Positions 17,335 through 26,688 of a stretch of DNA of 47,381 bases are shown piece after piece. Origin of the DNA: Clostridiaceae bacterium (GTDB taxonomy: Bacteria > Bacillota > Clostridia > Saccharofermentanales > DTU023); contig JAAZJH010000037.1 of the NCBI GenBank assembly GCA_012800435.1, forward strand, positions 1-47,381. The letters run 5' to 3'. Numbering within the stretch: the stretch's first letter is position 1; each line of letters opens with the position of its first letter. The position numbers and the translations under genes are program-made. The notes under the pieces are model-generated. The model was not told the DNA's origin and searched no databases. It was given only the letters and a program-made list of their open reading frames with translations.

Positions 17335-18441
17335 ATGAATACTTCATTAAATTTTACCTTTCAATCAGAAGACGGTCTTGAAATATTTTGTTACTGTTGG
17401 TTTCCGTCGCATTCTTCTTTCTCATTTTCTTCAGAGGTACTGAAGTTTACGAATAACGTCAAAAATGCAACTATCTTAGAAAAAATGGCTGATTCGTCTA
17501 TTAACTCGCCGACGCGAGCGTCTGACGTCCATGGAGCAGGTAACTCCGATACTAAAGAAAAGCATTGCGCTTCATCGCCAGATGAAATACCTCTAAAAGG
17601 CATTGTACAGATTGCGCACGGAATGGCAGAACACGCACCTCGATACGCTGATTTCGCACACGCTTTGAATGAAGCCGGCTACGCCGTTTATGCCAATGAT
17701 CACCGTGGACATGGTCGCACGGCGGAAAGCGAATCACAGCAGGGGTATCTTGGCGGAAAAGATGGATTTGATCGACTCATCGCAGATATGGCACATCTAG
17801 CTCAGATCATACGCTCAAATCACCCGAATATTCCTTTGTTCTTATTCGGACATAGTATGGGATCTTTCGCTTCACAGCGTTTTATCATGGATTATCACGA
17901 TATGATTGACGGACTGATCCTTAGCGGATCAAATGGTAAACAGGGAACGGTGCTGTCGATCGGACGTTTGATTGCAGGCATTGAACGTATATTTCGTGGT
18001 GATCGAGCCAAATCAAATCTCCTTAACCGCCTATCCTTCGGCGCTTATAATAAAAAATTCGCACCTAACCGGACATCCTATGACTGGCTTTCTCGCGATG
18101 AGGAATCCGTTGACCGCTACATCTCCGATCCTTGGTGTGGCGCCATATTTCCGACCAGCTTTTTTTCCGGATTTTTTGACACCCTTCTTTACATTGAAAA
18201 TCAAGAACATTTCCATAAAATCCCGGTGTCCGTTCCGATTATTATTCTTTCCGGAGATCAAGATCCGGTCGGTTCTTTTGGAAAAGGGGTAACTGAGCTT
18301 TACAATCGTTATCGGAATGCGGGTGTCCTCGACGTAAATATGAAGTTATATCCCGGCGCTCGCCATGAAATTCTGAATGAAATAAATCGTGAAGATGTTA
18401 TACGCGACATCATTGATTTTCTTGACGTGCACATCTCTTGA
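17335..18441 (+). CDS. Alpha/beta hydrolase, monoacylglycerol-lipase-like (Hydrolase_4), with hydrophilic insertion
   Basis: 368 aa. The core from residue 87 matches serine hydrolases of the lysophospholipase/monoglyceride lipase group: VQIAHGMAEH (oxyanion region), NDHRGHGRT, nucleophile Ser in FGHSMGS (about 174), Asp in LSGDQDPVG and His in GARHEILNE. Between the first strand (NFTFQSEDGLEIFCY) and KGIVQIAHG lies an unconserved insertion at about 25-86, rich in Ser, Asn, Lys and Asp, where homologues have only a short turn. This matches the habit of hydrophilic insertions seen in three other enzymes of the window. Likely cytoplasmic esterase or lipase. AAGAAAGGAT serves as ribosome binding site. 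Confidence 0.88.
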   Translation: MNTSLNFTFQSEDGLEIFCYCWFPSHSSFSFSSEVLKFTNNVKNATILEKMADSSINSPTRASDVHGAGNSDTKEKHCASSPDEIPLKGIVQIAHGMAEHAPRYADFAHALNEAGYAVYANDHRGHGRTAESESQQGYLGGKDGFDRLIADMAHLAQIIRSNHPNIPLFLFGHSMGSFASQRFIMDYHDMIDGLILSGSNGKQGTVLSIGRLIAGIERIFRGDRAKSNLLNRLSFGAYNKKFAPNRTSYDWLSRDEESVDRYISDPWCGAIFPTSFFSGFFDTLLYIENQEHFHKIPVSVPIIILSGDQDPVGSFGKGVTELYNRYRNAGVLDVNMKLYPGARHEILNEINREDVIRDIIDFLDVHIS

Positions 18442-18480
18442 GCACACAACATGACGTCTTATCGTGCTTATCTCTTATGC
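18426..18480. repeat. Short direct repeat of the hydrolase 3' end
   Basis: CGTGCACATCTCTTGAGC (18426-18443), which includes the last codons and the TGA stop, is repeated as CGTGCTTATCTCTTATGC (18463-18480) with 14 of 18 bases matching and a 37 bp period. Confidence 0.5.
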
Positions 18481-18490
18481 GAACTGAACA

Positions 18491-18523
18491 GGCAGTTTTT
18501 CAACTTTTGTCAGAAAAACTGTC
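18491..18523. terminator. Hairpin between convergent hydrolase and asparaginase genes
   Basis: CAGTTTTTC (18493-18501) pairs with GAAAAACTG (18513-18521) around an 11-nt loop, extendable by one G-U and one G-C pair. It sits midway between two convergent stop codons. There is no strong T-run on either side, so a bidirectional terminator is likely but not certain. Confidence 0.5.
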
Positions 18524-18590
18524 TAGAAATATGAAGCAAGCAAAATATTTTCAGACAAAGTTGAATTTTTGTCTAATCTAAAGAAGGTCC

Positions 18591-19580
18591 TTAGAAATTG
18601 ACTTTGGTTTCGCCGACAACTTCGCCGCGATGGTTACGGATTTTCTTGTCAAAAATCCGGTCAAAATAGTCCTCATCTTCTTTTCGAATGACTCCCATTT
18701 TCTTCAAAAGTTCAAGGAGAATGATATCTCTATATTCTGAGATTCCGTCATAGGTTTTGAGCGCAAAGCCATACTTTTGATGAGTTAAAATGCCTGTAAA
18801 ATAGCCATTTGCTCCGCCTTTTAGAACTAACTCTCTAGGGTATTTTTTAATGATGTAATTTTCCGTGCCGTCGGTACCGCTAATGTATTCCGGATAGCTC
18901 ATGATGGCTTCCATAATGTCTTTTGCATGAGGTGCTAAATACTCAGGAAGATTCTCGGTGTCAGCGAAGCGCGCCATTCCATAAGCAAAGTGGTATAAGG
19001 GAAGCGCATGCACTGGCACACCACATCCATCAATGGCGATTTGCTCGTCCGCAATCGGATAATCACAGAGCATGCTGAGCAATTCAAGAATGCGTTGTTG
19101 TATAGGATGTTCAGGCATGTAATAGTCGTTCAGCGAAGCTCCGAGCAACTTAGTGCCAAGTAGCATGCCGGTATGCTTGCCTGAGCAGTTATTGTGGATC
19201 GCTTCAGCTTCAATACCTCTCTTTTTCATCTCTAATGCAACTTCCGGTTTAAAGGGATAATGAGCGCCGCATTTTAAATAGGACTCATCTAGACCTGCTT
19301 TTTGCAAAAGCTCTCGAATAGTACGGACGTGGAAAACTTCGCCACGATGTGACGAACAGATTTGAGCGATTTCTTGCCCGGTCATTTGAAAAGAATCCTT
19401 TGCTCCAAGACTAAGTGTGGCAAGCGCTTGTATAAGCTTCTCACTCGATCGAGGGAATACCAATTCATTCGGATCACCTTTTGCGTAAATGATCCTGCCT
19501 GAAGTGTCTACTACAACTAAACTTCCGAAAACAAAAAGATCAGCTACATTTCCACGGTAAATGGTTAATAATTTATCCAT
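18591..19580 (-). CDS. L-asparaginase II family protein (PF06089 type)
   Basis: 329 aa, full length for the family. The conserved segments are RSSEKLIQALATL near residue 44, ICSSHRGE near 74, EAIHNNCSGKHTGML near 128 and IDGCGVPVHALPL near 183. Characterised relatives of the Rhizobium inducible asparaginase II type hydrolyse L-asparagine to aspartate and ammonia and are unrelated to the bacterial type I/II amidohydrolases used in medicine. No signal peptide, so cytoplasmic. AAGGA precedes the ATG. It stands alone and convergent to the hydrolase gene. Confidence 0.88.
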   Translation of the reverse strand: MDKLLTIYRGNVADLFVFGSLVVVDTSGRIIYAKGDPNELVFPRSSEKLIQALATLSLGAKDSFQMTGQEIAQICSSHRGEVFHVRTIRELLQKAGLDESYLKCGAHYPFKPEVALEMKKRGIEAEAIHNNCSGKHTGMLLGTKLLGASLNDYYMPEHPIQQRILELLSMLCDYPIADEQIAIDGCGVPVHALPLYHFAYGMARFADTENLPEYLAPHAKDIMEAIMSYPEYISGTDGTENYIIKKYPRELVLKGGANGYFTGILTHQKYGFALKTYDGISEYRDIILLELLKKMGVIRKEDEDYFDRIFDKKIRNHRGEVVGETKVNF

Positions 19581-20054
19581 CCTTTTTAATTCCTTTCTCT
19601 AAAGCAAGTTAGGTTAATAATGATTATCCCGCTACGCGGTGTTAATCATGTGCGTGCAAATACGTGCTTAATGCCGTATTTTCTGAAACTGTAAAGCAAT
19701 GCTTAGTGGTAGCTAAATATACGAAACCGCCTGTCTAACCCTGTGCTTTCTGTAAATTTAATCCCAAGCCTGATGGTCATCATGTACATAATGGCAACCA
19801 TATATACGAGAGCATATGATCAATGTCAGTTTTTCAGCTTTAATTCTTGTTCTTCATTATAGAACGAATACTTGACATATGCGTGTATGAGACACAACGT
19901 CTGTATAGGTATCAATCTACAACCATCATTGAAACCGAGAACTTATGCATGATATGGTTAGAGCGCATAGTCGAATGCATGTGAGAATAATTTAATAATA
20001 GAAACTAGGCTTGTTGTTAGCGTTATTGCTAAACCGGACTTGGGAGGGCTATAT
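19581..20054. other. Divergent intergenic region between asparaginase and FNT
   Basis: No gene is seen in this 474 bp region. TTAGC-GTTATT-GCTAA (about 20019-20034) is a small inverted repeat just upstream of the FNT Shine-Dalgarno and could be an operator. A TTGACA occurs at about 19873 but has no matching -10 at 17 bp. Confidence 0.3.
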
Positions 20055-20867
20055 ATGATTTCAGCTACGGATTTTATTGACCTTTACGCTGAGCTGGGAG
20101 CAAAGAAAGCGTCCTCGCCTTTCAGAAAACTCTTTTCACTTGGCATGCTTGCGGGTTTTTTGAATGGGATGGCCGGTATAGCTTACGGCATCGCGTCGTA
20201 TTCACAAGAATCTGTTTCTGCGGCAAGGCTCGCAGGTAGCTTGATCTTTCCTTTTGGACTGATTATGGTTATTTATTCCGGCGCTGAGTTATTTACGGGC
20301 AACAACTTGATCACTATTTCCGTGTTGAATGGCAAAACCACTGTCGGCAAAATGCTCCGCAGTTGGTTGTTTGTATATCTCGGAAACTTCGCCGGCTCAA
20401 TTATCTTGGCGGCCGGCTACGTATACGCGGGAATATTTTTCGAATTCGGAAATAATGCTCTTGCCCTCGCTATAATGGAAACCGCTGCATACAAAACGGC
20501 GCTTCCTTTTACGAAGGCTATCATTCTCGGCTTTTTTTGCAACATACTGGTCTGTATTGCTGTAATGGGCGCTCTCATGAATAAGGACGGCATCAGCCGT
20601 GCTGCGGCGGCGTATTTTCCGGTCGCTTTCTTTGTTATAGCAGGCTTTGAACAAAGCGTCGCCAACATGTACTACATTTCAGCCGGACTTTTCTTAAGAA
20701 TTCAGCCATTTTATCAAGAACTGGCAATGTCTGCCGGCATGGATATTTCTAGGCTGACAACGCGCGGATTTCTGTTAAACAACATGCTCCCTGTTACTCT
20801 GGGGAATATTTTTGGAGGTGTCCTCTTTTCTTTTCTCGTATTTTTCTGTCATCGCAAGCGAGACTAG
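20055..20867 (+). CDS. Formate/nitrite transporter (FNT) family channel
   Basis: 270 aa from the ATG at 20055, chosen because TGGGAGGG lies six bases upstream. Six membrane helices are expected. The family motif GAELFTGNN occurs near residue 79, and the repeat-related segment GFEQSVANMYYISAGLF near 199 corresponds to the second half of the pseudo-two-fold channel. FNT pentamers pass formate, nitrite or hydrosulfide. In a fermentative anaerobe formate is the most likely cargo, but no pfl or hydrogenase gene is nearby to support this. Monocistronic by position. Confidence 0.92.
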   Translation: MISATDFIDLYAELGAKKASSPFRKLFSLGMLAGFLNGMAGIAYGIASYSQESVSAARLAGSLIFPFGLIMVIYSGAELFTGNNLITISVLNGKTTVGKMLRSWLFVYLGNFAGSIILAAGYVYAGIFFEFGNNALALAIMETAAYKTALPFTKAIILGFFCNILVCIAVMGALMNKDGISRAAAAYFPVAFFVIAGFEQSVANMYYISAGLFLRIQPFYQELAMSAGMDISRLTTRGFLLNNMLPVTLGNIFGGVLFSFLVFFCHRKRD

Positions 20868-20990
20868 GATAGGCGGATAGTGAATAATGCTACATGACAC
20901 CTCATACAACAGTGGATTTATTGACCTGCTAGACTTGGCAAAGCGAGACTAGACAGTCGAACAAGGGAAAATAATACTCTCGGTGATTTA
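20856..20990. repeat. Duplicated 3' end of the FNT gene (85 bp period)
   Basis: AAGCGAGACTAG, the last three codons and stop of the FNT gene (20856-20867), recurs exactly at 20941-20952. The following bases are also related, with GTGGATTTATTG at about 20911 and GTGATTTATTG at about 20982. Confidence 0.7.
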
Positions 20991-21056
20991 TTGCTAATTT
21001 GATAAAATCACAAAAATTGCCTTGAAAGATATTGGTGTCATTCTCCTATCGATCTT

Positions 21057-22652
21057 CTATTGCTTGTTCGTTTCTATTCTCAAAATCACCGTGCCGCCAT
21101 CGTCTTTTGAGGGAATGGTGACGGGGAATTTCCCCCACTCATCTGCGCTGTATTTGTTTCCGTTATATAGATCCACAACCTTGCATCCCTTATCTAGACC
21201 GAGGGAAAGCATAAGAACTTGTGTTTCAGGCGTGATATTCACACCAATTACCATCTTCTCGCTTTCATAGGTGCGTGAGAAAAAGCTGATGCCTGCCTCT
21301 TCGTCGATAAAAACTGTTTCGCGATCTCCCTTGCTGAACAATTCCGAATACTGACGACGGACGGCAAGCAATGTCCGGTAGTGATCCAGCATCGGATTGT
21401 TTTTCGTTTTTTTCCAGTCAAAATCGTAACGGTTCTCTGAGAATTCACCTTTGTCCATATTCCTCACTGTTTTTCCGGAAAGACCGATTTCTTCACCGTA
21501 ATAAATTACGGGTTGGCCTTTTGCAGTGATTTGTAGCGTCGCTGCGACCTTAAAAAGCCCTGTATCACCGCCAAGTCTTACAGCTAAAAAGCCGTCTTCA
21601 TCATGCGACGACAAGAATTGACCAACTGTTTTCTCAGGAGTCAGCATTTGATTACGATTCTGGAGGATTTTTTCACACTGTTCAAAATCACCGCGAAGAT
21701 ACCCACGCACAGTGTTTTAAAAAAAAAAGTCAAGCACGGAATCCATGCCGCCGAGTTCAAGTACTTTGCCGTTTGACACAATATCACCGTCAAAATATTC
21801 TCCGATCATCTTGAAATCAGGCTTGACAAGCGTGGCGGCATCTTTGAAAGCTTTGAGCTCTTCGAGGCGTACATGTTTTACTGTATCAACTCGAAAATAA
21901 TCAATCGTACCCCCTTGCGCTGTTGTCGCTTTTTTAATCCAGCCGACTTGCCATTCAATCACTTGATTGAGGACATCCGGGTCTTCTGTTATAAAATCGG
22001 GCAGGCCGGCAAGCTCTCCTTCTATTGCACCCACGCCGGGCTCAAGACGAAGCATCTCTCTGAATACTGCTTGCTCTTCCTTCGTTGGAAAATTCGGGAT
22101 TCCAGGGTTTCTATCAATTTCTTTCATCCCGTAACCGGCGTGGTTGATCACCACGTCTACCATGAGCTTCATTCCGCGATCATGTACTTCGTCCACAAGC
22201 ATTTTGAGTGTCTCAATATCTCCCAAATGCTCATCTACTGATGTAAAATCTTTCGCCCAGTACCCATGGTAACCATACTGCGCGCTCTCTCCATAGCGGA
22301 CATTGAAATCAATATTATCGACTATCGGACTCACCCAGATCGTATTGACACCGAGCTCCTGCAAATAATCCAGCTGATTGATGACCCCTTGCAAATCCCC
22401 TCCGTGGTACGTCTCCGGGTGTGTTACATCATAGTTCTCACCATTCGGATCATCATTCGACGGATCTCCATTGAAGAAGCGATCTGTCAGAAGAAAATAC
22501 ACCACAGCCTCATCAAAATCGAAATCACCTTGCCACATGTCGGACTTAATAACAGAATCTTTTCTAGGAAGGAAAATCAGCACGCAAATAATAAGCAACA
22601 CCGCCGACAACACATAAACAAGCCATCGCTTATTCCGGTCATAAAATTTCAT
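21057..22652 (-). pseudogene. Membrane-anchored GH13 alpha-amylase interrupted by an in-frame TAA
   Basis: Two open segments in the same frame, 22652-21717 (311 codons) and 21716-21057, make one amylase. N-terminal hydrophobic residues 11-29 form an uncleaved anchor or signal, so the enzyme would act outside the membrane. GH13 motifs continue across the break: DVVINHAGYG, YFRVDTVKHV (nucleophile Asp) and MIGEYFDG (acid/base Glu) before it, FLSSHDEDGFL (third Asp) after it. The break reads V-L-D-F-F-F-stop-N-T-V, and the minus strand there is T10 followed by A4. A Lys codon AAA at the stop position would need a single base change. Relatives degrade alpha-glucans such as maltodextrins. It may be a recent nonsense mutation or a sequence error at the homopolymer boundary. 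Confidence 0.85.
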
Positions 22653-23118
22653 ACCTTGTTATCCTCTCCGCATAATGGAAATGTCCAGCGGAACGCGACA
22701 TAATTTAATATTCGATGTCCCTGCGCATGCCATGCTGTCAATCTGTCGCAGCTAAGTTTGGTCCACATAGAGTGTCCTTGCGTACACCAAGCTCTACTCT
22801 AGTGCAAACCACTCGTTCGATTGTCTAAACAAGTGTCTGTAATAAGCTGCCAATCAACAGAATCCATATTTTCAATTAAAATATAAATTCAATACATTTC
22901 ATTATGCCTCATCAAGCCTATCGTCTGTTGTGCAATTATGTGATAATCGTTATGCCTCTCCTTTTTGGATTTTGAGATAATACTGGATATAGAAAGCATC
23001 ACAGCGAACTTCATTTTTGTTGACAACAGGCTTTCTTATAATTAAGACTGCTGTGTTTCATTTACCGGTTTTTTACTTTTTTAAAACTGTTTACAGACAA
23101 CGGACAACTGCTACTTGC
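22653..23118. other. Intergenic region with weak ~60 bp periodic repeats
   Basis: No gene is seen. TGTCC/TGTCT-centred blocks (GATGTCCCTGCGCATGCC, GTGTCCTTGCGTACACC, GTGTCTGTAATAAGCTGCC) start at about 22714, 22772 and 22833, 57-61 bp apart, and look like decayed tandem copies. This region should also hold the amylase promoter, which I cannot place. Confidence 0.35.
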
Positions 23119-23182
23119 TATAATGGAATTGATCTTTTAAAAATGTAGTTATTTCAAGATGCTGTGCTTCATCGAGCACAGC
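23119..23182 (+). promoter_or_regulatory. Extended -10 promoter and leader hairpin of the TPR-like gene
   Basis: TGC-TATAAT (TATAAT at 23119-23124) is an extended -10 without a good -35. The leader contains a perfect hairpin, GCTGTGCT (23161-23168) with AGCACAGC (23175-23182) and a six-base loop, ending 11 bases before the Shine-Dalgarno. It has no T-run, so it is not a terminator. Confidence 0.5.
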
Positions 23183-23207
23183 GCAATAAGGAATGAGGAT
23201 GTGCTTT

Positions 23208-23696
23208 ATGGCATTGTTCGCTAATTTGCGCGACGGTCGCAGGAATAAAAAAACAGTGAACGGTAAGCTCTCTCCACGTTTTGCAAAGAAGGTGATCCGA
23301 AAAACAGCTAAAGGAAATCGGATTGAGAGCTATGGCAATGCAAAGCGAGCTGAAAAAATCTGGCGTCGAGCATACAACGCAATTCCTGAACCAAAAAATC
23401 AATTTGAGCAGTCCGTATGGCTTGAGATTTTTCTTGGTGACATTTTCTTCAGTTCACAGATATATGCAGAAGCATTGCCTTTTTTCCAATCTGCCTATTC
23501 AAATATTTCCGGTAAGGGAAAATCAAATCCCTATGTTCATTTACGACTTGGAGCGTGCCTGTTGGAAACGGGACAGCACGACGAAGCCATTGACCATTTA
23601 TGGCGCGCCTACCAAATGGAAGACCGGCAATTTTTTAGGGGAACTGACTTAAAGTATCTCGACTTTTTAAAAAGCAATCTTAACTTGTCTATGTAG
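23208..23696 (+). CDS. Small TPR-like protein of unknown function
   Basis: 162 aa from the ATG at 23208, selected because GAGGAT lies seven bases upstream; ATG 23193 lacks such a site. The first 45 residues are very basic (RRNKKTVNGK, RFAKKVIRKTAKGNR). The rest is helical with tetratricopeptide spacing: WLEIFLGDIFFSSQIYAEAL, then LRLGACLLETGQHDEAIDHLWRAY near residues 110-135, which fits the TPR A/B helix pattern. Two to three repeats are probable. TPR units usually hold protein partners; the partner is unknown. No membrane segment. Confidence 0.75.
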   Translation: MALFANLRDGRRNKKTVNGKLSPRFAKKVIRKTAKGNRIESYGNAKRAEKIWRRAYNAIPEPKNQFEQSVWLEIFLGDIFFSSQIYAEALPFFQSAYSNISGKGKSNPYVHLRLGACLLETGQHDEAIDHLWRAYQMEDRQFFRGTDLKYLDFLKSNLNLSM

Positions 23697-23770
23697 GTTA
23701 CCTCTGTTTAATCCGCTAGTTTAAGAGGATTGATATCTCTCTTTTCACAATATGTAAGAAAAACAAAAAG

Positions 23771-24469
23771 ATGGATATTACGCTCTATTATCAGTCATAC
23801 GGAAGCGGTGAGCCTCTGATTCTGCTCCATGGAAACGGTGAAGACTCGGGTTATTTTATCCATCAGATTGACTTTTTTGCCGAAAACTATCATGTCTTCA
23901 CAGTCGATACGCGCGGACACGGGAAATCACCAAGGGGTACCGCGCCTTTTACGATCAAACAATTCGCGGATGATCTCCAAGATTTCATGGACGAGCATAA
24001 TCTTGAAAAAGCTATTATTTTAGGTTTTTCAGATGGTGCAAATATCGCGATGAAATTCGCGCTTTACTATCCGGAACGTACTCGCGCATTAATTTTGAAT
24101 GCCGGCAACCTCAATGTCTGGGGACTTGAGGCGTCTATACGTCATAAAATCGGAAAACGCTATGCCAAGGCACTTTTTCGCTCCCGTAAATCCAAACGTG
24201 AGAAACATATTCTCGAGCTACAGCGCCTCATGCTTTTTGATCCCAACATTCGCCCGAAAGCTCTTAAAGCAATTCAAGTACCGACTCTAGTTATCGCAGG
24301 AACTGAAGATCTCATCAAACCGGAGCATACCGATCTCATCGCGCGAAGCATCTCCGGTTCCGTGAAAACGCTGATTCCCGGTGATCACGCGGTAGCTTTT
24401 AAGAATCCTACCGCCTTTAATCGTGCTGTCGATGATTTTTTAAGTCAAACATTCTCTACACAAAAATAA
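23771..24469 (+). CDS. Alpha/beta hydrolase
   Basis: 232 aa serine hydrolase of the alpha/beta fold. The oxyanion segment is LLHGNGEDSGYF, followed by DTRGHGKSPRG. The nucleophile elbow GFSDGAN near residue 88 has Asp after the Ser. The acid Asp is in VIAGTEDLIKP and the His in GDHAVAFKNP. It resembles small carboxylesterases and Bacillus YdjP/YugF-like hydrolases; no substrate can be assigned. It follows the TPR gene by 74 bp and may be co-transcribed. The ribosome binding site is weak. Confidence 0.87.
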   Translation: MDITLYYQSYGSGEPLILLHGNGEDSGYFIHQIDFFAENYHVFTVDTRGHGKSPRGTAPFTIKQFADDLQDFMDEHNLEKAIILGFSDGANIAMKFALYYPERTRALILNAGNLNVWGLEASIRHKIGKRYAKALFRSRKSKREKHILELQRLMLFDPNIRPKALKAIQVPTLVIAGTEDLIKPEHTDLIARSISGSVKTLIPGDHAVAFKNPTAFNRAVDDFLSQTFSTQK

Positions 24470-24521
24470 AACTGCTCACGGAAGTCGAAAACTTGAGTTG
24501 CAAAACACAGCTCCTATTCCT
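24442..24521. repeat. 40 bp imperfect tandem repeat at the hydrolase 3' end
   Basis: The final codons and flank of the hydrolase gene (from AAGTCAAAC at 24442) are followed directly by a related block (from AAGTCGAAAAC at 24482). Ordered matches include ACACAAAAAT/GCAAAACAC and CTGCTC/CAGCTCC. Similarity is partial. The rest of the intergenic region to 24735 shows nothing else. Confidence 0.4.
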
Positions 24522-24735
24522 ACGCATTGGTCGCAATGTCTATTCTGTGACCGCCGCGTCGATGTGACCGATCCGTGTTTCTCTCGTATTGATGTTCACT
24601 AAGGCCTGGTACCATAGCGGCATCTTTCTGTTCATCCCATAAGCCACGCTAGCAAAACTCCATCTTGCCAAACAAAAACATCTTCATTTTCTAAAGTTCA
24701 TACAATGTAATAGTCTTCACTCTTTCGTAATGGGC

Positions 24736-24741
24736 TATAAT
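24736..24741 (+). promoter_or_regulatory. -10 element of the flippase gene
   Basis: A perfect TATAAT lies 23 bp before the GTG start and is followed by AGGAGG. No recognisable -35 is present at 16-18 bp. The leader would be only about 15 nt. Confidence 0.4.
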
Positions 24742-24763
24742 TAATAAGATTTTAGGAGGATTT

Positions 24764-26524
24764 GTGAGCAAAAAAAGGCTTAGGGAAAACAGTTTCGTAG
24801 AGGGCTCGCTCATCGCCTATCTTGCCATCATCTTCACTAAAGTGATGGGGCTTTTGTATAATATCCCCTTCTATCAGATGATTGGCGATGAAGGCGGGTT
24901 TATTTATTCCTGCGCCTACAGCATTTACGTCCTTTTTCTATCCGTCTCTACCTCGGGAATTCCCGTCGCAATCAGTATCCTAATCGGAGAATATAATGCG
25001 CTCGGCAAGTTCAAATCGACTCAGCGAGCCTATCGTCTCGGACGGCGTTATGTCGCGCTCGTCTCATTTATTAGTTTCGTTCTTATTCAAATCTTCGCTC
25101 CTGCTCTAAGCCGATTCTTTATTAGCGGTTCTGAAACAGGTGCACAACTCGGCGATCTTACAATCGCTTTTCGCGTGATATCACTGTGCCTTTTAATTGT
25201 GCCTTTTCTGAGTGTTGAACGCGGTTATTTCCAAGGACATAAATTCATCGGAGTATCATCGGTAAGCCAGATTATTGAGCAGGCAGTTCGCATCGCTTTT
25301 GTTTTATTCGGCGCCTATGTGACTCTTTACGTGCTCCGTCAAAGTCAAGTAAGCGCTGTCTATGTTGCACTTTTTGGCGCCGCATTCGCTGCGCTTGTCG
25401 CTTGGCTTTATGTTCTTATTAAAAAACGTTCTAACAAAGACACTTTCCATCGGCTTTCACATGAAAATATCAACGACATTGATCTTTCGGATGTATCATT
25501 GCCTCCTGTTGAACGACATCCGGATTCGGCGAGCGTCATCGCTAAAAAATTGATTCGTTACTGCAGTACGGTAGTGATTTATACCATTTCCATTCATATC
25601 TACACCGTCGTCGATATGAAACTGCTGCTTTACGGCCTCGATAAAATCGGTTATTCCGTTGTCGAGACACAAACGGTCGTCGGCATTGTTTCCAACTGGG
25701 CGCCTAAGATAGCTATGATCACCGCAGCACTCCCGATAGGCATGGCAAACAGTATCGCTCCACATATAGCGAACAGTTACGCGAAACGAGATTTACTTGA
25801 TGTTAACGTCAAATTGAATCAAGCGATCGGCGTGATTTTTTGTATCAATCTTCCTATGACGATCGGCTTAAGTCTTTTTTCACCGACTGTCTACAATATT
25901 TTTTACGGCTCGAGTCCGCATGGCCCCAGTGTCCTCGTTATGACACTTCTACTTACTATGGTTAATAGTTTTGTTAATGTATTCAGCATGGCTGCGCAGA
26001 GTATGGGAAAAGGAAAGCTGGTTATCACAAGCACTCTTACAGGCATTGTGATCAACGCAGTGTGTGACCTTCCATTGATTTTTCTGTTCCATCGACTAGG
26101 ACTGCGTCCGTATACCGGCGCCTCAGCATCCAGCATTTTGGGTCAATTAATCGTTTTGGGTATTCTGACACGCGCGCTCCATCGAGAGGTCCGCTTTAGC
26201 GCAAAACCATCGTTACAGATGGCAAAGAAAATGTCACTCCCGATTGGAGCGATGACTGCCGGTCTTTTCCTTTTGAGATGGCTCTGGCCGACCGATGGAC
26301 ATGGAAGACTTTTCCAAACACTGCAAATGATCATTTTTGCGCTTGCCGGTGTCGTTGTCTATCTCCCGCTCGCCGGGCGCACCGGTGTCATCGATCCTCT
26401 GCTTACGCATCCCGTCGCTAAGCGTCTATTAACCTATAAACCCATTGCTCTTTTGCTCGGCCGCCGTTTTCGATCGAATCCAATCGTTGAAAAAGCGCCG
26501 CAAGAAAATGAGACAACGGACTAA
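24764..26524 (+). CDS. SpoVB/MurJ-like polysaccharide (MOP superfamily) flippase
   Basis: 586 aa with about 14 hydrophobic segments. The start is GTG at 24764, directly behind AGGAGG. The N-terminus has the SpoVB/YtgP features FVEGSLIAYLAIIFTKVMGL and YNIPFYQMIGDEGGFIYSCAYSIYVLFLS (in two stretches), and the middle carries VERGYFQGHKFI and WAPKIAMITAALPIGMANSI. Family members flip lipid-linked wall precursors across the membrane; SpoVB acts in spore cortex synthesis, while paralogues such as YtgP/MurJ serve vegetative wall growth. The sequence does not decide between these. The FemAB gene downstream supports a peptidoglycan role. Confidence 0.88.
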   Translation: MSKKRLRENSFVEGSLIAYLAIIFTKVMGLLYNIPFYQMIGDEGGFIYSCAYSIYVLFLSVSTSGIPVAISILIGEYNALGKFKSTQRAYRLGRRYVALVSFISFVLIQIFAPALSRFFISGSETGAQLGDLTIAFRVISLCLLIVPFLSVERGYFQGHKFIGVSSVSQIIEQAVRIAFVLFGAYVTLYVLRQSQVSAVYVALFGAAFAALVAWLYVLIKKRSNKDTFHRLSHENINDIDLSDVSLPPVERHPDSASVIAKKLIRYCSTVVIYTISIHIYTVVDMKLLLYGLDKIGYSVVETQTVVGIVSNWAPKIAMITAALPIGMANSIAPHIANSYAKRDLLDVNVKLNQAIGVIFCINLPMTIGLSLFSPTVYNIFYGSSPHGPSVLVMTLLLTMVNSFVNVFSMAAQSMGKGKLVITSTLTGIVINAVCDLPLIFLFHRLGLRPYTGASASSILGQLIVLGILTRALHREVRFSAKPSLQMAKKMSLPIGAMTAGLFLLRWLWPTDGHGRLFQTLQMIIFALAGVVVYLPLAGRTGVIDPLLTHPVAKRLLTYKPIALLLGRRFRSNPIVEKAPQENETTD

Positions 26525-26652
26525 AGAATTGGGGATCATTGGCTTTACACAATAAGCGAGAGCAACCCGGCGAAGGAACGGAGAAAAATTGGCAAAGGAA
26601 AAGAATAAAGATCGCAGATGAACAAAACAATCCTGCTAAGCACTAAACAAGA

Positions 26653-26688
26653 CAAATCGACTAGACAAACCAAATCGATTAGACACGC
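26653..26688. repeat. 18 bp tandem repeat, two copies
   Basis: CAAATCGACTAGACAAAC (26653-26670) is followed at once by CAAATCGATTAGACACGC (26671-26688). Both resemble the end of the flippase gene (GACAACGGACTAAAGAA around its stop). The rest of 26525-26867 is A-rich and holds no other recognisable feature. Confidence 0.5.

Noticed and set aside
21057-22652. Programmed or transcriptional frameshift in the amylase at the T10 run
   Set aside because: Both halves are in the same frame, so a one-base slip would move the ribosome out of the correct frame instead of rescuing it.
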